DNA of 64,000 nucleotides from Aquamicrobium aerolatum DSM 21857 (lineage in GTDB: Bacteria > Pseudomonadota > Alphaproteobacteria > Rhizobiales > Rhizobiaceae), in contig NZ_FORF01000003.1 in assembly GCF_900113935.1 (NCBI RefSeq), forward strand, positions 27,084 to 91,083. Direction: 5' to 3'. This document shows positions 41,342 through 51,551 of the stretch, piece by piece; the first letter of the stretch is position 1; each line of letters starts with the position of its first letter. The translations under genes were made by a program, and so were the position numbers. A model generated the notes under the pieces. That model made no database searches and was not told the origin of the DNA. It worked only from the letters and a program-made list of their open reading frames with translations.

Positions 41342-42577
41342 ATGTCTGCCCCTGCTTCTTCCGATGATCGTTTTGCCGCATTCCGGCATTCCGCCTATCT
41401 GCGGTTCTGGTCGGCGCGGTTTCTTGTCACCTTCGCGACGCAGATCGTCTCCGTGTCGGTCGGCTGGCAGGTCTATGATCTGACGCGCGATCCGTTCGAC
41501 CTCGGCATGGTCGGGCTGGTGCAGTTCGCCCCGGCGCTGGTGCTGGTGCTGATTACCGGCGCGACGGCGGACCGCTTCGGGCGGCGGCTGATCATGGCGC
41601 TGGCGATTGTTGTCGAGGCGCTGTGCGCGCTGGCGCTGCTGGTGCTGACGCTGCGCGGCGTGACCAGCGTGGCGCATATCTTTATGGTGCTGTTCGTGTT
41701 CGGGGTCGGGCGCGCCTTTTTCGGTCCGGCGGCGGCCTCGCTGGTCGCCAATCTCGTGCCGCCGAAGGATTTCGCCAATGCGGTGGCGTGGAATTCATCG
41801 GCCTGGCAGACGGCGACGATTGTCGGCCCGGTGGCCGGCGGCCTGCTCTACGGCATTGCGCCCGAAGCCGGATATTCTCTTGCCGGCCTTTTGATGCTGA
41901 CAAGCGCGGGGCTGATCCTGTCGATCCCCAAGCCGCAGCAGCATACCCAGGCTGAACGTCCGTCGATGGACACGCTGTTTGCCGGCTTCCGTTACATTCG
42001 CAGCGAGCCGATCGTGTTGGGCGCGATCTCGCTCGACCTGTTTGCGGTGCTGCTTGGCGGTGCGGTGGCGCTGTTGCCGGTCTATGCGCGCGACATTCTG
42101 GAGCTGGGGCCGTGGGGGCTTGGCCTTCTGCGCTCGGCGCCGGGCATCGGCGCGGTGGTGGTGGCGATCTGGCTTGCCGGTCATCCGATCCGCGACCATG
42201 CCGGCATCATCATGTTTGCCGGCGTGGCGCTGTTTGGCCTCTTCACCGCCACCTTCGGCATGTCGACGCTGCCCTGGCTGTCGATTGTCGCGCTGGCGCT
42301 GTTGGGCGCGGCCGACATGGTCAGCGTCTATGTCCGCGAAACGCTGATCCAGCTGTGGACGCCGGATCGTGTGCGCGGCCGGGTCAACGCGGTCAACATG
42401 GTGTTTGTCGGCGCGTCGAACGAGCTGGGCGAATTTCGCGCTGGCACGATGGCGGCCTTCATCGGCACGGTGCCGGCGGTGGTGTTCGGCGGCATCGGTG
42501 CGGTCGGGGTCGCGGCAATGTGGGCGTGGATGTTCCCGGCGCTCAGGAAGGCGCGTCGTCTCGACGGACGGGTGTAG
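41342..42577 (+). CDS. MFS transporter, EntS-like exporter group
   Basis: A 411-residue transporter with 10-12 hydrophobic helices. The motif-A loop is ATADRFGRRLIM, and the start YLRFWSARFLVTFATQIVSVSVGWQVYDLT is typical of the MFS_3 group that includes the enterobactin exporter EntS. The exported compound is unknown, and no siderophore genes are nearby. Start MSAPASS was taken; the frame is open 21 codons upstream. The last 35 bp overlap the convergent amidotransferase gene. Confidence 0.85.
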   Translation: MSAPASSDDRFAAFRHSAYLRFWSARFLVTFATQIVSVSVGWQVYDLTRDPFDLGMVGLVQFAPALVLVLITGATADRFGRRLIMALAIVVEALCALALLVLTLRGVTSVAHIFMVLFVFGVGRAFFGPAAASLVANLVPPKDFANAVAWNSSAWQTATIVGPVAGGLLYGIAPEAGYSLAGLLMLTSAGLILSIPKPQQHTQAERPSMDTLFAGFRYIRSEPIVLGAISLDLFAVLLGGAVALLPVYARDILELGPWGLGLLRSAPGIGAVVVAIWLAGHPIRDHAGIIMFAGVALFGLFTATFGMSTLPWLSIVALALLGAADMVSVYVRETLIQLWTPDRVRGRVNAVNMVFVGASNELGEFRAGTMAAFIGTVPAVVFGGIGAVGVAAMWAWMFPALRKARRLDGRV

Positions 42578-43316
42578 GCTCGCGCGTCACCGCCAGCGTG
42601 TGGTCCGGCATTGCGCCGGGCTTGCGGCCTTCGAACACCAGCGCGAGGAAATCTTCCAGCCAGCGCCGCAGCTGCATGTCCCACAGCATGCGCCCTGCCA
42701 GATGCTCGCGCCCCGGTTGCGCGCCGGGCAGGACAAAGCGCGATGCGCCGTGGACGACCCAGCGCTGCATCATCACCCGCGTCAGCTCGGCATGAAACTG
42801 GATGCCCCAGGCGGTGTCGCCATAGCGGAACGCCTGATTGGGATAGTGTTCGGCCTCGGCCAGAAGGGTTGCGCCTGACGGCAGCGAAAACCCTTCGCGG
42901 TGGAACTGGTAGACCATGTCGGGCCAGTCGATCAGGCTGCGGCCAGGATCGGTCGCCTTGAGCGGATACCAGCCGATCTCGACCCGTCCGTCCTCGCGCG
43001 GGCCGACGCGCCCGCCGAGGTGATTGACCAGCATCTGCGCGCCAAGGCAGATGCCAAGGAAGGGCTTGTTCTCACGCAAGGGGACGGCGAGCCAGTCGGT
43101 CTCGCGCTTGACGAATTCGTCGGGATCGTTGGCGCTCATCGGGCCGCCGAAGATCACCGCGCCCTGATGATGCGCCAGCGTCTCAGGCAGCGGATCGCCG
43201 AGCGGCGGGCGGCGAATGTCGAGATGGTAGCCGCTTTCGACCAACAGCTGGCCGACGCGTCCGGGGCTCGAGCGCTCCTGATGCAGCACGACGAGTATCT
43301 GGCCCTTGTCGCTCAT
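42543..43316 (-). CDS. Class I glutamine amidotransferase-like protein
   Basis: A 257-residue stand-alone GATase. The nucleophile elbow is GICLGAQML, and the catalytic His-Glu pair is in GIQFHAEL. It is of the GMP-synthase-like subgroup that often acts as gamma-glutamyl hydrolase or with an unlinked synthase; the partner is unknown. It lies 20 bp downstream of terB-like. The start MSDKGQIL was chosen; the longer frame overlaps terB. Confidence 0.85.
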   Translation of the reverse strand: MSDKGQILVVLHQERSSPGRVGQLLVESGYHLDIRRPPLGDPLPETLAHHQGAVIFGGPMSANDPDEFVKRETDWLAVPLRENKPFLGICLGAQMLVNHLGGRVGPREDGRVEIGWYPLKATDPGRSLIDWPDMVYQFHREGFSLPSGATLLAEAEHYPNQAFRYGDTAWGIQFHAELTRVMMQRWVVHGASRFVLPGAQPGREHLAGRMLWDMQLRRWLEDFLALVFEGRKPGAMPDHTLAVTREPTPVRRDDAPS

Positions 43317-43336
43317 CTCTTGTCGCCCATTTGCGA

Positions 43337-43816
43337 TCAGGCTTCGGGCTGGTCGAGTGCCGCGCCGCGGCGCGCCTGCACTTCCTGACGCATGCGCACC
43401 CGGTCGCGCGAGGACACGCCGATCAGCTCGGCGACGCGCCAGACGGTATTGTCCTCCAGCTCGTGCACCTCGCCATCGGCATAGACCATTTCCCACAGAA
43501 TGCCGATGAACTCGATCTTGGCTGCCTCGTCGAGCTGGCGGTTGAGGACGCTGGTGGAGGAGAACAGATCGACCGCCTCGCGGTGGGCGTCGTCGCCAGC
43601 TTCGACCAGCTTGTCGAGATCGCGGCCCGTCAACCCGTAGGATTGGGCGAGAACCTCGCGCATCTTTGCCTGTTCGCTCGCCTCGCTGACGCCATCGGCC
43701 TCGATGACGTGCAGCATCAATGCAACGGCGGCAACGCGCGGATCATCGGCGCGAAAACTCTGCTTCTCACGGTTTTCGGCAAGCGCCCCGAAGAAGGATT
43801 TCAGTCTGTCCAGCAT
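43337..43816 (-). CDS. TerB-family (tellurite resistance B-like) protein
   Basis: A 159-residue helical protein. The DUF/TerB core runs from DDPRVAAVALMLHVIEADG to EMVYADGEVHELEDNTVWRVAELIGV, with the two acidic EADG and YADGE metal-binding-like loops. Such proteins are common downstream of hemY in Rhizobiales. No tellurite operon is present, so the name is by domain only. Confidence 0.85.
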   Translation of the reverse strand: MLDRLKSFFGALAENREKQSFRADDPRVAAVALMLHVIEADGVSEASEQAKMREVLAQSYGLTGRDLDKLVEAGDDAHREAVDLFSSTSVLNRQLDEAAKIEFIGILWEMVYADGEVHELEDNTVWRVAELIGVSSRDRVRMRQEVQARRGAALDQPEA

Positions 43817-43874
43817 GAACGCTCAATTCCCGGCCGCATCGTTCTGTCGTGTCGATCTAACCCGATAATCTCCG

Positions 43875-45509
43875 TCAGAACAACCGGAAGCGCGATGGTG
43901 CGGCCTCGTCCGGTTCCGCCTCCTCGACGCCCGGATCGTCGGGCAGGCGTGTCGGCACCGGCGCTGGCTCGTCTTCCGGGTCAGAGGCGGCAAAGTCGGC
44001 CAGCGGCGCAGCGGCCATGGCGGCAGCAACGGGCGGAACGACGGACGCGGGTGCCGGGGTCGCAGCCGGTGCGACGGGTCTGGGGGCAGGCGCTTCGGGC
44101 TCGATGATGTCGATCACAGCTGGCGTCGGCTCGGGCGCGCGGGGCGCGGGCTTTGCCACGGGAGGCAACGGGGTGGCGGGCGCAGGCGGTGCGTCCGGCA
44201 ACGTCTCGACGATCTGGCCAAGCCGCTCGCTTGGCGCTTTCCATTCGAAGGCGTCGAGCTTGCCCGACACCGGCGAGACCGGCGCCCAGCGCTCGGAAAC
44301 GTAGCCATCGGCGACCCAGGCCGGATCGCGCGGCGCGCGCAGTGCCATGCCGAGCCATTGGCGGATCAGCCCCTGATCGCCGGTCTGGGCTTCCTCGATG
44401 TCAGCCAGCACCAGATAGGCACCCTCGCGCGGATCGAGCCGGATCGCGGTCTCGGCCTCGCGGCGGGCGAGATCATATTCGCCTGCGTCGAGCGCGGCGC
44501 GGGCGACGGCGAGCGCGGATTCGGCGTTGTTGGGCTTCAGCCCTTGCAGCTTGCGGGCGCGGGTGAGCCGGTCATGGGTCGAATCGCCGGCGCGCGCATG
44601 GACATAGGCGTCGGCGACTTCCGGGTGCGGTTGCAGCTTCCAGATTGCTTCGAGCACCTTCGCGCCCTTGCGCGTGTCGTCGAGCCGGAACGCGGCCTTG
44701 GCGGCGGTGGTGGCGGCGGGGACAAGATCGGGCACGAGCTTGTTGGCCTCAAGCGCGGCGGTGCGCGCCGCTGCCGGGTCGGCGTCGAGCATTTCAAGCG
44801 CCTTGGCGGTCAGAAGCACGGCCTTGCGGCGGTTGGCGACGTCCTTGGCGATCTGATGGGTGGATTTCTGGGTGTCGACCAGACGCAGCGCGTCGTCCCA
44901 TTCGCCCGCCTGGGTGCGCGCTTCAAGCGTCGCGTCGGACGCCCAGCCAAGCTGCGGCGCGGCTTCGGCGGCGCGGGCGGCATAGTGGCGGGCGGCGGCA
45001 CGGTCGCCAAGACGGTGCGCTTCAAGGTAAAGACCACGCAGGCCCAGAAGCCGGGTTTCGGGATCGTCCACCATCGATTCGAACTTGGCGCGCGCGGCGG
45101 CGTGGTCGCCCTCAAGCAGCGAGGCCTGCGCGTCGAGGAGATGCAACAGCGGCTCCTGATCGGCGCTGAGAAGCTTCAGCGCTTCCTTCTTCTTGCGCCG
45201 TGCCAGTGTGGCATCGCCAGCCCCGGCGGCGATCATGCCGGTCGACAGCGCCTGATAGCCACGGTCGCGGCGGCGCACGCGAAAATAGCGGCTGATGGCG
45301 TAGGGGCTGGTCCAGATGCTGCGCAGCAGCCACCAGCTTGCCATCACGCCGACGACGATGGCGGCGATGATGACGGCGGCGACCATGACGGTGACCTGAT
45401 AGCGGTAGCCGCCGAAGGTCAGCACCAAATCGCCGGGATGGTTGGCCAGCCAGCCAAAGCCGATGGCGGCGGCGAAAACGAGCAGGAGGAAGAAAAGGAT
45501 ACGCAACAT
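43875..45509 (-). CDS. hemY: HemY-like inner-membrane TPR protein
   Basis: A 544-residue protein. Two N-terminal helices (MLRILFFLLLVFAAAIGFGW and VTVMVAAVIIAAIVVGVMASWW) are followed by the HemY_N domain and about eight TPR-like helical hairpins. The last ~100 residues are Pro/Ala-rich. This is the E. coli-type HemY of unclear role, not protoporphyrinogen oxidase. It follows the mitofilin-like gene after 11 bp and belongs to the hemCD cluster. Confidence 0.9.
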   Translation of the reverse strand: MLRILFFLLLVFAAAIGFGWLANHPGDLVLTFGGYRYQVTVMVAAVIIAAIVVGVMASWWLLRSIWTSPYAISRYFRVRRRDRGYQALSTGMIAAGAGDATLARRKKKEALKLLSADQEPLLHLLDAQASLLEGDHAAARAKFESMVDDPETRLLGLRGLYLEAHRLGDRAAARHYAARAAEAAPQLGWASDATLEARTQAGEWDDALRLVDTQKSTHQIAKDVANRRKAVLLTAKALEMLDADPAAARTAALEANKLVPDLVPAATTAAKAAFRLDDTRKGAKVLEAIWKLQPHPEVADAYVHARAGDSTHDRLTRARKLQGLKPNNAESALAVARAALDAGEYDLARREAETAIRLDPREGAYLVLADIEEAQTGDQGLIRQWLGMALRAPRDPAWVADGYVSERWAPVSPVSGKLDAFEWKAPSERLGQIVETLPDAPPAPATPLPPVAKPAPRAPEPTPAVIDIIEPEAPAPRPVAPAATPAPASVVPPVAAAMAAAPLADFAASDPEDEPAPVPTRLPDDPGVEEAEPDEAAPSRFRLF

Positions 45510-45520
45510 GGTGGTCGTCC

Positions 45521-46906
45521 TCAGTTCCGCAACGCTGCGGCCATCGCCTCGTCAACCAGCTGGTCGGCGGCCATGCGGGCTTTCAGCCGCTCGATGAAGG
45601 TAGCGCCAGCTGCCTGTGCTTGCCCCGGCAGGGTTTCCACCTCGGTGATCGCGCGGGCGTAGTCGCCGGCCTGAACCGCCGCCTCGATGCGGGCGGTGGT
45701 TTCGGGAACGCCTGCCCCTTCGACCATGCCGACCGGGCGCACCTGCACCAGTCCCATCGCGCTGGAGGCGAGGCGGTCGAGGACGCCGGCATTCGGATCG
45801 ACGGGCCGTGCGGCGGCGATCATCGCATTGGCTGCGGCCTCAGCCTCGGCGGCAATCGCCGTGCGGGTCGGAACGCCGGAGGCAGCCAGATTGCGCAACT
45901 CGGCGATCTGCGGCGCATCGGGATTGAGCGTGGCGTAGGTCTCCAGTTCGCTCAGGAACGGCGTGCCACGGTCAATCGCCGCTTTCAGCGACGAGGCGGC
46001 GACGATCAGCGCGGTGGAGGGCGCTTGGGCGGCTTCCTCGACCTTGCCGGTCAGCTGGGTCAGCGACTGTTCGAGGCTCGACAGACGCGCATCGGCAGCG
46101 ACCTGCGCCTGACGCGCGGCGGCAATGTCGTCGCGGATCGCGGACAGGCGCTGGTCGAGCGCGGCTTCATCGACACCGCCATTGGCGATGCTGCCCAGAT
46201 TGGTTTCAAGCGCGGCGATGCGCTCTTCCAGCGGGGTAGCGTCGAAGGCGGGAGCGGGGGAAGCCGAACCATCCGGCGCTTGAGCGATTTCGTTGCGCAG
46301 TGCTTCGATGTCACCGGCAAAGCTTTCGGCACGGGTTTCCAGCGCCTCGATGCGGCCTGTCGTTTCGCCATTGTCACCGGCAGGGGCGGGAAGCTGGGCA
46401 ATCTGGTTGCGCAAGGTGGCAAGTTCGCTCTCCAGCGCCGCGATGGCAGGGCCGGAATTGTCCTGCGGGACGCTGGCTTGCGGGGCCAGAAGCCCGGAAT
46501 AAGACAGACCGCCGGCAACAAGAAGCGCAACGACGCCACCGGCAATCGCGCCGGGCACCACCGACGAGCGCGGCTTTGGCGCAGGCGACGGCGGCGGAGA
46601 GGATGGCTTGTCGTTGCGCCCGAAGGTCGGGCCGGTTGCGGAACTTGCCGTCTCTTGCGGCTTGGCCGGAGATGGTTTTGCTGGCTCAGGCCTGGTTGCC
46701 TCAGGCTTGGCCGGTTCCGCCGTCTTGACGGTTTCAGCCTTTGCCGGTTCCGCTTTGACGGTGTCCTCGTTTGCTGACGATGCAGCGGAAGCGGTTGGCT
46801 TCTTTTCCGCCTCGGCCTTTTCGCGTGCGACGTCACCGGGGGCGAGGTCGATGGTCACCGGCTCCCTGGTGCTCTTCGAATGGCGCGTATGGGGGGTCTT
46901 GACCAT
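45521..46906 (-). CDS. Alphaproteobacterial mitofilin (Mic60)-like protein
   Basis: A 461-residue inner-membrane protein. A Lys/Glu/Pro/Ala-rich cytoplasmic region (1-113) precedes one transmembrane helix (~116-140) and a long periplasmic part rich in coiled coil (about 150-310). The C-terminal mitofilin-like domain (ALIVAASSLKAAIDRGTPFLSELE to the end) matches the COG4223 family. Alphaproteobacterial relatives of the mitochondrial cristae organiser Mic60 are known to sit next to hemD and hemY, exactly as here. It should shape intracytoplasmic or cell-envelope membranes; the role in a species without such membranes is unknown. Confidence 0.85.
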   Translation of the reverse strand: MVKTPHTRHSKSTREPVTIDLAPGDVAREKAEAEKKPTASAASSANEDTVKAEPAKAETVKTAEPAKPEATRPEPAKPSPAKPQETASSATGPTFGRNDKPSSPPPSPAPKPRSSVVPGAIAGGVVALLVAGGLSYSGLLAPQASVPQDNSGPAIAALESELATLRNQIAQLPAPAGDNGETTGRIEALETRAESFAGDIEALRNEIAQAPDGSASPAPAFDATPLEERIAALETNLGSIANGGVDEAALDQRLSAIRDDIAAARQAQVAADARLSSLEQSLTQLTGKVEEAAQAPSTALIVAASSLKAAIDRGTPFLSELETYATLNPDAPQIAELRNLAASGVPTRTAIAAEAEAAANAMIAAARPVDPNAGVLDRLASSAMGLVQVRPVGMVEGAGVPETTARIEAAVQAGDYARAITEVETLPGQAQAAGATFIERLKARMAADQLVDEAMAAALRN

Positions 46907-46996
46907 TCCGGCGTTCCTTCAACCTGTGGGTGGGCGGTGTCTCGTCCTGATCTAGAGATAAGCTTGAGGCGTGAAAAGGGCACAGGGCGAAAAGCC

Positions 46997-47719
46997 CTAA
47001 TCGTGCGACAGCAACAAGCGCATCACGGCGTCTTCAGTGGGGGTATCGTCCACTACCAGCACCTGACTGGCAAGTTTTCGTAATGGGCGTGCGACCTTTT
47101 GCGAGATGCAGAAAAATCTGGTGGTTTCAAACAGCGGCGCGGTTTCGGGTTTTTGAGCGATGTCGGCAAGGAAGATCGCGGCGCGCTCGGACAGGCTCAT
47201 CGCGCCCCAGACGGGCTCATCGCCAAACGCTGCTTTTAGCGCCTCGCCCGCATAGTCGAGCCTGTCGGCCCGGTAGATCTCGATCACTTCCAGCACGATC
47301 CCTCTTGCGGCCAGATCCTCGATGAAGCCCGCCGTGCGCTCGACCGCCGCAAGGTGCAGGACGCGGCTGCCGGGGGCAAGCTTCGATGCCATCAACGGCG
47401 CAAGGTCGGCGGCGGTTCCCGCAGCCGCGTGAACGGTGGCAAATCCGGCCGCGCGGGCAGCTTTCGCGCTGATGTCGCCAACGGCGAAAGCCGGCTTGGT
47501 GCGAAGGGCGGCGATGAGTTCGGGCGGGGTGTGGCGCACCGCGTTGACGCTGGTGAGCGTGACCGCGTCAAAACGCGACAGGTCGCCAAGATCGCCGGGG
47601 GCGAGCGCGACAATCCGGGTGAGCGGCAACAGGATTGGCGCAAAGCCGTGCTCAACGAGCCGCTGCGCTGTTTCGTCGGCGCCCGGCTGGGGGCGGGTTA
47701 CGAGGACGCGCCGTGTCAC
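46997..47719 (-). CDS. hemD: Uroporphyrinogen-III synthase
   Basis: A 240-residue HemD of the usual weakly conserved type. It starts [21 protein letters not shown] and has [18 protein letters not shown] and [13 protein letters not shown] segments. It cyclises hydroxymethylbilane with inversion of ring D. The GTG start overlaps the hemC stop (GTGA), so HemC and HemD are coupled. Confidence 0.9.
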   Translation of the reverse strand: MTRRVLVTRPQPGADETAQRLVEHGFAPILLPLTRIVALAPGDLGDLSRFDAVTLTSVNAVRHTPPELIAALRTKPAFAVGDISAKAARAAGFATVHAAAGTAADLAPLMASKLAPGSRVLHLAAVERTAGFIEDLAARGIVLEVIEIYRADRLDYAGEALKAAFGDEPVWGAMSLSERAAIFLADIAQKPETAPLFETTRFFCISQKVARPLRKLASQVLVVDDTPTEDAVMRLLLSHD

Positions 47720-48645
47720 GACCAGCTGTCGAAGAAGCGCGGCCCAGCCTTTTCGCGGATGCGTAAGCCGGCATCAAGGCCAAGCGCGGCGGCGTCTGAC
47801 GCCTTGCCCTCGGCGGCGATCTCGTGGACCTCGCGCCCGTCCGGCGTCAGGATCATGCCGGAAAAGCGCAAATGCTCGCCCTCGATGATGGCGTGACCGG
47901 CGAGCGGGGTGCGGCAGGAGCCGTCGAGCGTGGCGAGGAAAGAACGCTCGCAGGTGAGCGCCAGACGGGTCGCCTCGTGGCCGATGGGAGCCAGCATGGC
48001 GTTGACCGGCGCATCGCCAATGCGGGTTTCAATGCAGATTGCCCCCTGGCCCGGTGCAGGCGGGAAGGCGTCGAGCGGCAGTAGCTCGGTGATGAGGTCG
48101 GCAAGACCGAGACGGCGAAGGCCGGCATTGGCCAGCAGCGTGGCGGCGACCTGGCCCTCCTCGAGCTTGCGCAGGCGGGTCTGGACGTTGCCGCGGAAGA
48201 TCACGACCTCAAGATCGGGACGCAGGCGGCGGATCAGCGCCTGCCGACGCAGCGAAGACGAGCCGACAATGGCGCCGTGCGGCAGTTCGATCAGCTTGGG
48301 CGCGGCGCGGCCGATGAAAGCGTCGCGCGGGTCTTCGCGTTCAAGGAAGGCGGACAGCTCCAGCCCATCGGGCAGTTGCGTCGGCATGTCCTTGGAGGAA
48401 TGCACGGCGATGTCGATGCGCCGGTCGAGTAGCGCTTCCTCGATCTCCTTGGTGAACAGGCCCTTGCCGCCTGCCTCGGAGAGGGGACGGTCCTGGATCT
48501 GGTCGCCGGTGGTGGAGATGACGACGATCTCGAACGCCTCTTGCGGCAGATTGTGGGCGGCCATCAGCCGTCGGCGGGTCTCATGGGCCTGCGCCAGTGC
48601 CAGCGCGCTGCCGCGCGTACCGATCTTCAAGACATCCATTTGCAT
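47716..48645 (-). CDS. hemC: Hydroxymethylbilane synthase (porphobilinogen deaminase)
   Basis: A 309-residue enzyme. It has [13 protein letters not shown] at the N-terminus, [14 protein letters not shown] with the catalytic aspartate region, and the dipyrromethane-anchoring cysteine in [12 protein letters not shown] (about residue 240). It leads the minus-strand hemC-hemD-mic60-hemY cluster and is divergent from tsaD. Confidence 0.96.
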   Translation of the reverse strand: MQMDVLKIGTRGSALALAQAHETRRRLMAAHNLPQEAFEIVVISTTGDQIQDRPLSEAGGKGLFTKEIEEALLDRRIDIAVHSSKDMPTQLPDGLELSAFLEREDPRDAFIGRAAPKLIELPHGAIVGSSSLRRQALIRRLRPDLEVVIFRGNVQTRLRKLEEGQVAATLLANAGLRRLGLADLITELLPLDAFPPAPGQGAICIETRIGDAPVNAMLAPIGHEATRLALTCERSFLATLDGSCRTPLAGHAIIEGEHLRFSGMILTPDGREVHEIAAEGKASDAAALGLDAGLRIREKAGPRFFDSWS

Positions 48646-48680
48646 GCGTCGCTTCGTCCGTGATAGTGCCGGCCTGAACC

Positions 48681-48700
48681 GAGGTCAGGCATTTGACCTC
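48681..48700. promoter_or_regulatory. Inverted repeat between hemC and tsaD
   Basis: Perfect seven-base arms GAGGTCA and TGACCTC with a six-base spacer lie in the 69-bp divergent gap. It could be an operator for either gene. No regulator is identified. Confidence 0.4.
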
Positions 48701-48714
48701 TCTCCTATCGGGGA

Positions 48715-49818
48715 ATGACCGGTACAGCAATGATGCGCATTCTCGGCATTGAGACCAGTTGTGACGAAACGGCGGCTGCGGTGGTGGCGCTCGACGATGC
48801 GGGCGCGCCGCAAATCCTGTCCAATGTGGTGTTCAGCCAGATCGAGGAACATACCGCTTTTGGCGGTGTCGTGCCCGAAATCGCCGCGCGTGCCCATGTC
48901 GAGGCGCTGGACGGAATCATCGAGGCAGCACTGAGCGAGGCAGGCGTTGAACTGTCGCAGGTCGACGGGATTGCGGCGACGGCGGGGCCGGGGCTGATCG
49001 GCGGGCTGATCGTCGGGCTGATGACCGCCAAGGCGATGGCGGCGGCAAGCGGCAAGCCGCTGCTGCCGGTGAACCATCTGGAAGGCCACGCGCTGACGGC
49101 GCGGCTGACCGACGATGTGGCGTTTCCCTATCTGCTTTTGCTGGTGTCAGGCGGTCACACTCAGGTGATTCTGGTGCGCGGGGTCGGCGACTATCAGCGC
49201 TGGGCCTCGACCATCGACGATGCGCTGGGCGAAGCCTTCGACAAGACCGCAAAGCTGCTCGGCCTGCCCTATCCGGGCGGCCCGAATGTCGAACGCCAAG
49301 CGGCGCTGGGGGATGCGAAGCGGTTTGCGTTTCCGCGCCCGCTGCGCGGCGAGGACCGGCTCGACTTCTCCTTCTCGGGCCTCAAGACGGCGGTGCGCCA
49401 GACCGCAAGTGCGATCGCGCCGCTGAGCGACACCGACATTGCCGACATCTGCGCCGGGTTCCAGCGTGCGATCACCGAGACGCTGGCCGAACGGGTCGGG
49501 CGCAGTCTTGAAAAGTTTCGCACGCTCTACCCGCAGGTCGAACGTCCGGCGCTGGTGGTTGCCGGTGGCGTTGCCGCCAACAAGGCGATCCGCGCCACGC
49601 TCGACGAATTATGCCCGCGCCATGAGATGCGCCTCGTTGCGCCGCCGATTGCGCTGTGCACCGACAATGCGGCGATGATCGCCTGGGCGGGGATCGAGCG
49701 GATGCGGGCAGGACTGGAGAGCGCGGACGCGCAATCCTTCGCGCCGCGCTCGCGCTGGCCGCTCGATGAGGATGCAGCGCCGATCATCGGATCGGGCAAG
49801 AGGGGAGCCAAGGCATGA
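48715..49818 (+). CDS. tsaD: tRNA N6-adenosine threonylcarbamoyltransferase
   Basis: A 367-residue Kae1/TsaD protein. It has the start [16 protein letters not shown], the metal-binding histidines in [13 protein letters not shown], the GGHTQ motif and the C-terminal [12 protein letters not shown]. It adds the threonylcarbamoyl group for t6A37, which MtaB (5200-6495) then modifies. An ATG at 48733 would start exactly at the conserved MRILGIE and is a possible alternative. It overlaps gpsA by 4 bp. Confidence 0.95.
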   Translation: MTGTAMMRILGIETSCDETAAAVVALDDAGAPQILSNVVFSQIEEHTAFGGVVPEIAARAHVEALDGIIEAALSEAGVELSQVDGIAATAGPGLIGGLIVGLMTAKAMAAASGKPLLPVNHLEGHALTARLTDDVAFPYLLLLVSGGHTQVILVRGVGDYQRWASTIDDALGEAFDKTAKLLGLPYPGGPNVERQAALGDAKRFAFPRPLRGEDRLDFSFSGLKTAVRQTASAIAPLSDTDIADICAGFQRAITETLAERVGRSLEKFRTLYPQVERPALVVAGGVAANKAIRATLDELCPRHEMRLVAPPIALCTDNAAMIAWAGIERMRAGLESADAQSFAPRSRWPLDEDAAPIIGSGKRGAKA

Positions 49819-50816
49819 CGCAACGCAGCAAGGTCGCGGTGCTGGGCGGTGGGGCGTGGGGCACGGCGCTCGCCGTCACCTCTTTGCGCGCCGGACACGA
49901 GGTTTCGATCTTTGCGCGCGATGCGGAGACTGTCGAGGCGATCAACCAGCGGCGTGAGAATCCGCGCTATCTGCCGGGTATCACGCTTGATGCAGGACTG
50001 AAGGCAACCAGCGATGTGGGCGCAGCGCTTGAAGGCGCGGAGTGTATCCTGTCGGTGATCCCGGCGCAGGCAACGCGCGGCGTTTTGCAGGAGGTCGCGC
50101 CGCTGATCGGGGCGGATGCAAAGCTGGTGCTCTGCGCCAAGGGGATCGAGCGCGGCACCGGCAAGCTGTTGTCGCAGGTGGTTGCCGACCTGGCGCCACA
50201 AGCGCGCGTTGCGGCGCTGTCGGGGCCAAGCTTTGCCACGGACGTGGCGCGCGGCCTGCCGACGGCGGTGACGATTGCGGCGCAGGATGGCGAACTGGCC
50301 GCCGAACTGGCGCAGCTTTTGTCGTCCTCGACCTTCCGTTGCTATTCGAGCAGCGACCTGACCGGGGTCGAACTTGGCGGGGCGCTGAAGAACGTGCTGG
50401 CGATTGCGGCGGGGGCGACCGCCGGGGCGCAGCTGGGCGCGAGCGCGCAGGCGGCGATGGTGACGCGCGGTTTCGTCGAGTTGCGGCGGGTGGGCGCTGC
50501 CTTCGGCGCACAGGCCGAGACGCTGATGGGCCTGTCCGGCCTTGGCGATCTGATCCTGTCCTGCGGCTCGGAACAGTCGCGCAATTTTGCCTATGGAATG
50601 GCGCTCGGGCGCGGCGAGAATCTTGACGGCCGTCCGCTCGCCGAAGGCGCGGCCACCGCCGAAATCGCGGCGCGGATCGCCCGCGAAAAGGGCATCGAAG
50701 CGCCGATCATCGCGGCGGTCGACCAGCTGCTCAAGGGCGGGATCACGATTCATCAGGCCGTGGCGGCGCTGATGGCACGGCCGCTGCGCAGCGAGCACGA
50801 CGAGACACAACCCTAA
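49815..50816 (+). CDS. gpsA: Glycerol-3-phosphate dehydrogenase [NAD(P)+]
   Basis: A 333-residue enzyme making sn-glycerol-3-phosphate for phospholipids. It shows the NAD-binding [30 protein letters not shown] with the catalytic lysine region, and [13 protein letters not shown]. It is coupled to tsaD by ATGA, a common order in Rhizobiales, and is followed 11 bp later by the yciI-like gene. Confidence 0.96.
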   Translation: MTQRSKVAVLGGGAWGTALAVTSLRAGHEVSIFARDAETVEAINQRRENPRYLPGITLDAGLKATSDVGAALEGAECILSVIPAQATRGVLQEVAPLIGADAKLVLCAKGIERGTGKLLSQVVADLAPQARVAALSGPSFATDVARGLPTAVTIAAQDGELAAELAQLLSSSTFRCYSSSDLTGVELGGALKNVLAIAAGATAGAQLGASAQAAMVTRGFVELRRVGAAFGAQAETLMGLSGLGDLILSCGSEQSRNFAYGMALGRGENLDGRPLAEGAATAEIAARIAREKGIEAPIIAAVDQLLKGGITIHQAVAALMARPLRSEHDETQP

Positions 50817-50827
50817 GGGAGACGAAC

Positions 50828-51124
50828 ATGCTTTTCGCCATCATCTGCAAGGACAAGCCGGACCATTTGCAGGTTCGCCTCGACACGCGCCCGACCCATG
50901 TCGACTATCTCAACGGGCTCAATGCGGCGGGCACGCTGAAATTTGCCGGACCCTTCCTTGGCGAAGACGGCAAGCCGCTCGGCAGCCTCGTCGTGGTCGA
51001 AGCGGCGGATCGTGCGGCAGCCGAAGCGCTTGCCGCAGCTGATCCCTATGCAGATGCGGGCCTGTTTGCGTCGGTCGAGATCCTGCCCTGGAACTGGGTG
51101 TTCAACGCGCCGGAGGGCAAGTGA
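50828..51124 (+). CDS. YciI-family protein
   Basis: A 98-residue ferredoxin-like-fold protein. It has the start MLFAIICKDKPD, the THVDYLNGLNAAG His-Asp pair typical of the YCII active site, and AAADPYADAGLFASVEI. Biochemical role is uncertain. The stop overlaps the next start by one base. Confidence 0.9.
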   Translation: MLFAIICKDKPDHLQVRLDTRPTHVDYLNGLNAAGTLKFAGPFLGEDGKPLGSLVVVEAADRAAAEALAAADPYADAGLFASVEILPWNWVFNAPEGK

Positions 51125-51549
51125 TGCAGTACTGGCTGTTCAAGTCGGAGCCTGACGTCTGGTCGTGGGAAATGCAGAAGGCCAAGGGCGAGGCCGGCGA
51201 GGAATGGACCGGCGTGCGCAACTATCAGGCGCGCAACAACATGCGCGCGATGCAGATCGGCGATCTGGGGTTCTTCTACCATTCCAATATCGGGCTTGAG
51301 GTCGTCGGGATCGTCGAGGTCTGCGCCCTGTCGGCACCCGATTCGACCAGTGAAGACCCGCGCTGGGACTGCGTTCACATCAAGGCGGTGCGCGACATGC
51401 CCAAATCCGTCACCCTCAAGGACGTCAAGGCCAACCCGCTGCTCGCCGACATGGCGCTCGTGACCTCGATGCGTCTTTCGGTGCAGCCGGTGAAACGCGA
51501 TGAATGGGAAGAGGTCTGCCGCATGGGTGGGCTGGTTCCGGCGCCCTGA
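51124..51549 (+). CDS. EVE domain-containing protein
   Basis: A 141-residue EVE (PUA-like) protein. It starts YWLFKSEPDVWSW and has GVRNYQARNNMRAMQIGDLGFFYHS, the classical modified-base-binding pocket region. EVE domains read modified nucleotides in DNA or RNA. Its neighbours are a YciI protein and a methyltransferase; no modification cluster is seen. Confidence 0.93.
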   Translation: MQYWLFKSEPDVWSWEMQKAKGEAGEEWTGVRNYQARNNMRAMQIGDLGFFYHSNIGLEVVGIVEVCALSAPDSTSEDPRWDCVHIKAVRDMPKSVTLKDVKANPLLADMALVTSMRLSVQPVKRDEWEEVCRMGGLVPAP

Positions 51550-51551
51550 CG

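Noticed and set aside
43337..43816. A tellurite-resistance operon
   Set aside because: Only a TerB-type domain is present; none of the other ter genes are nearby.
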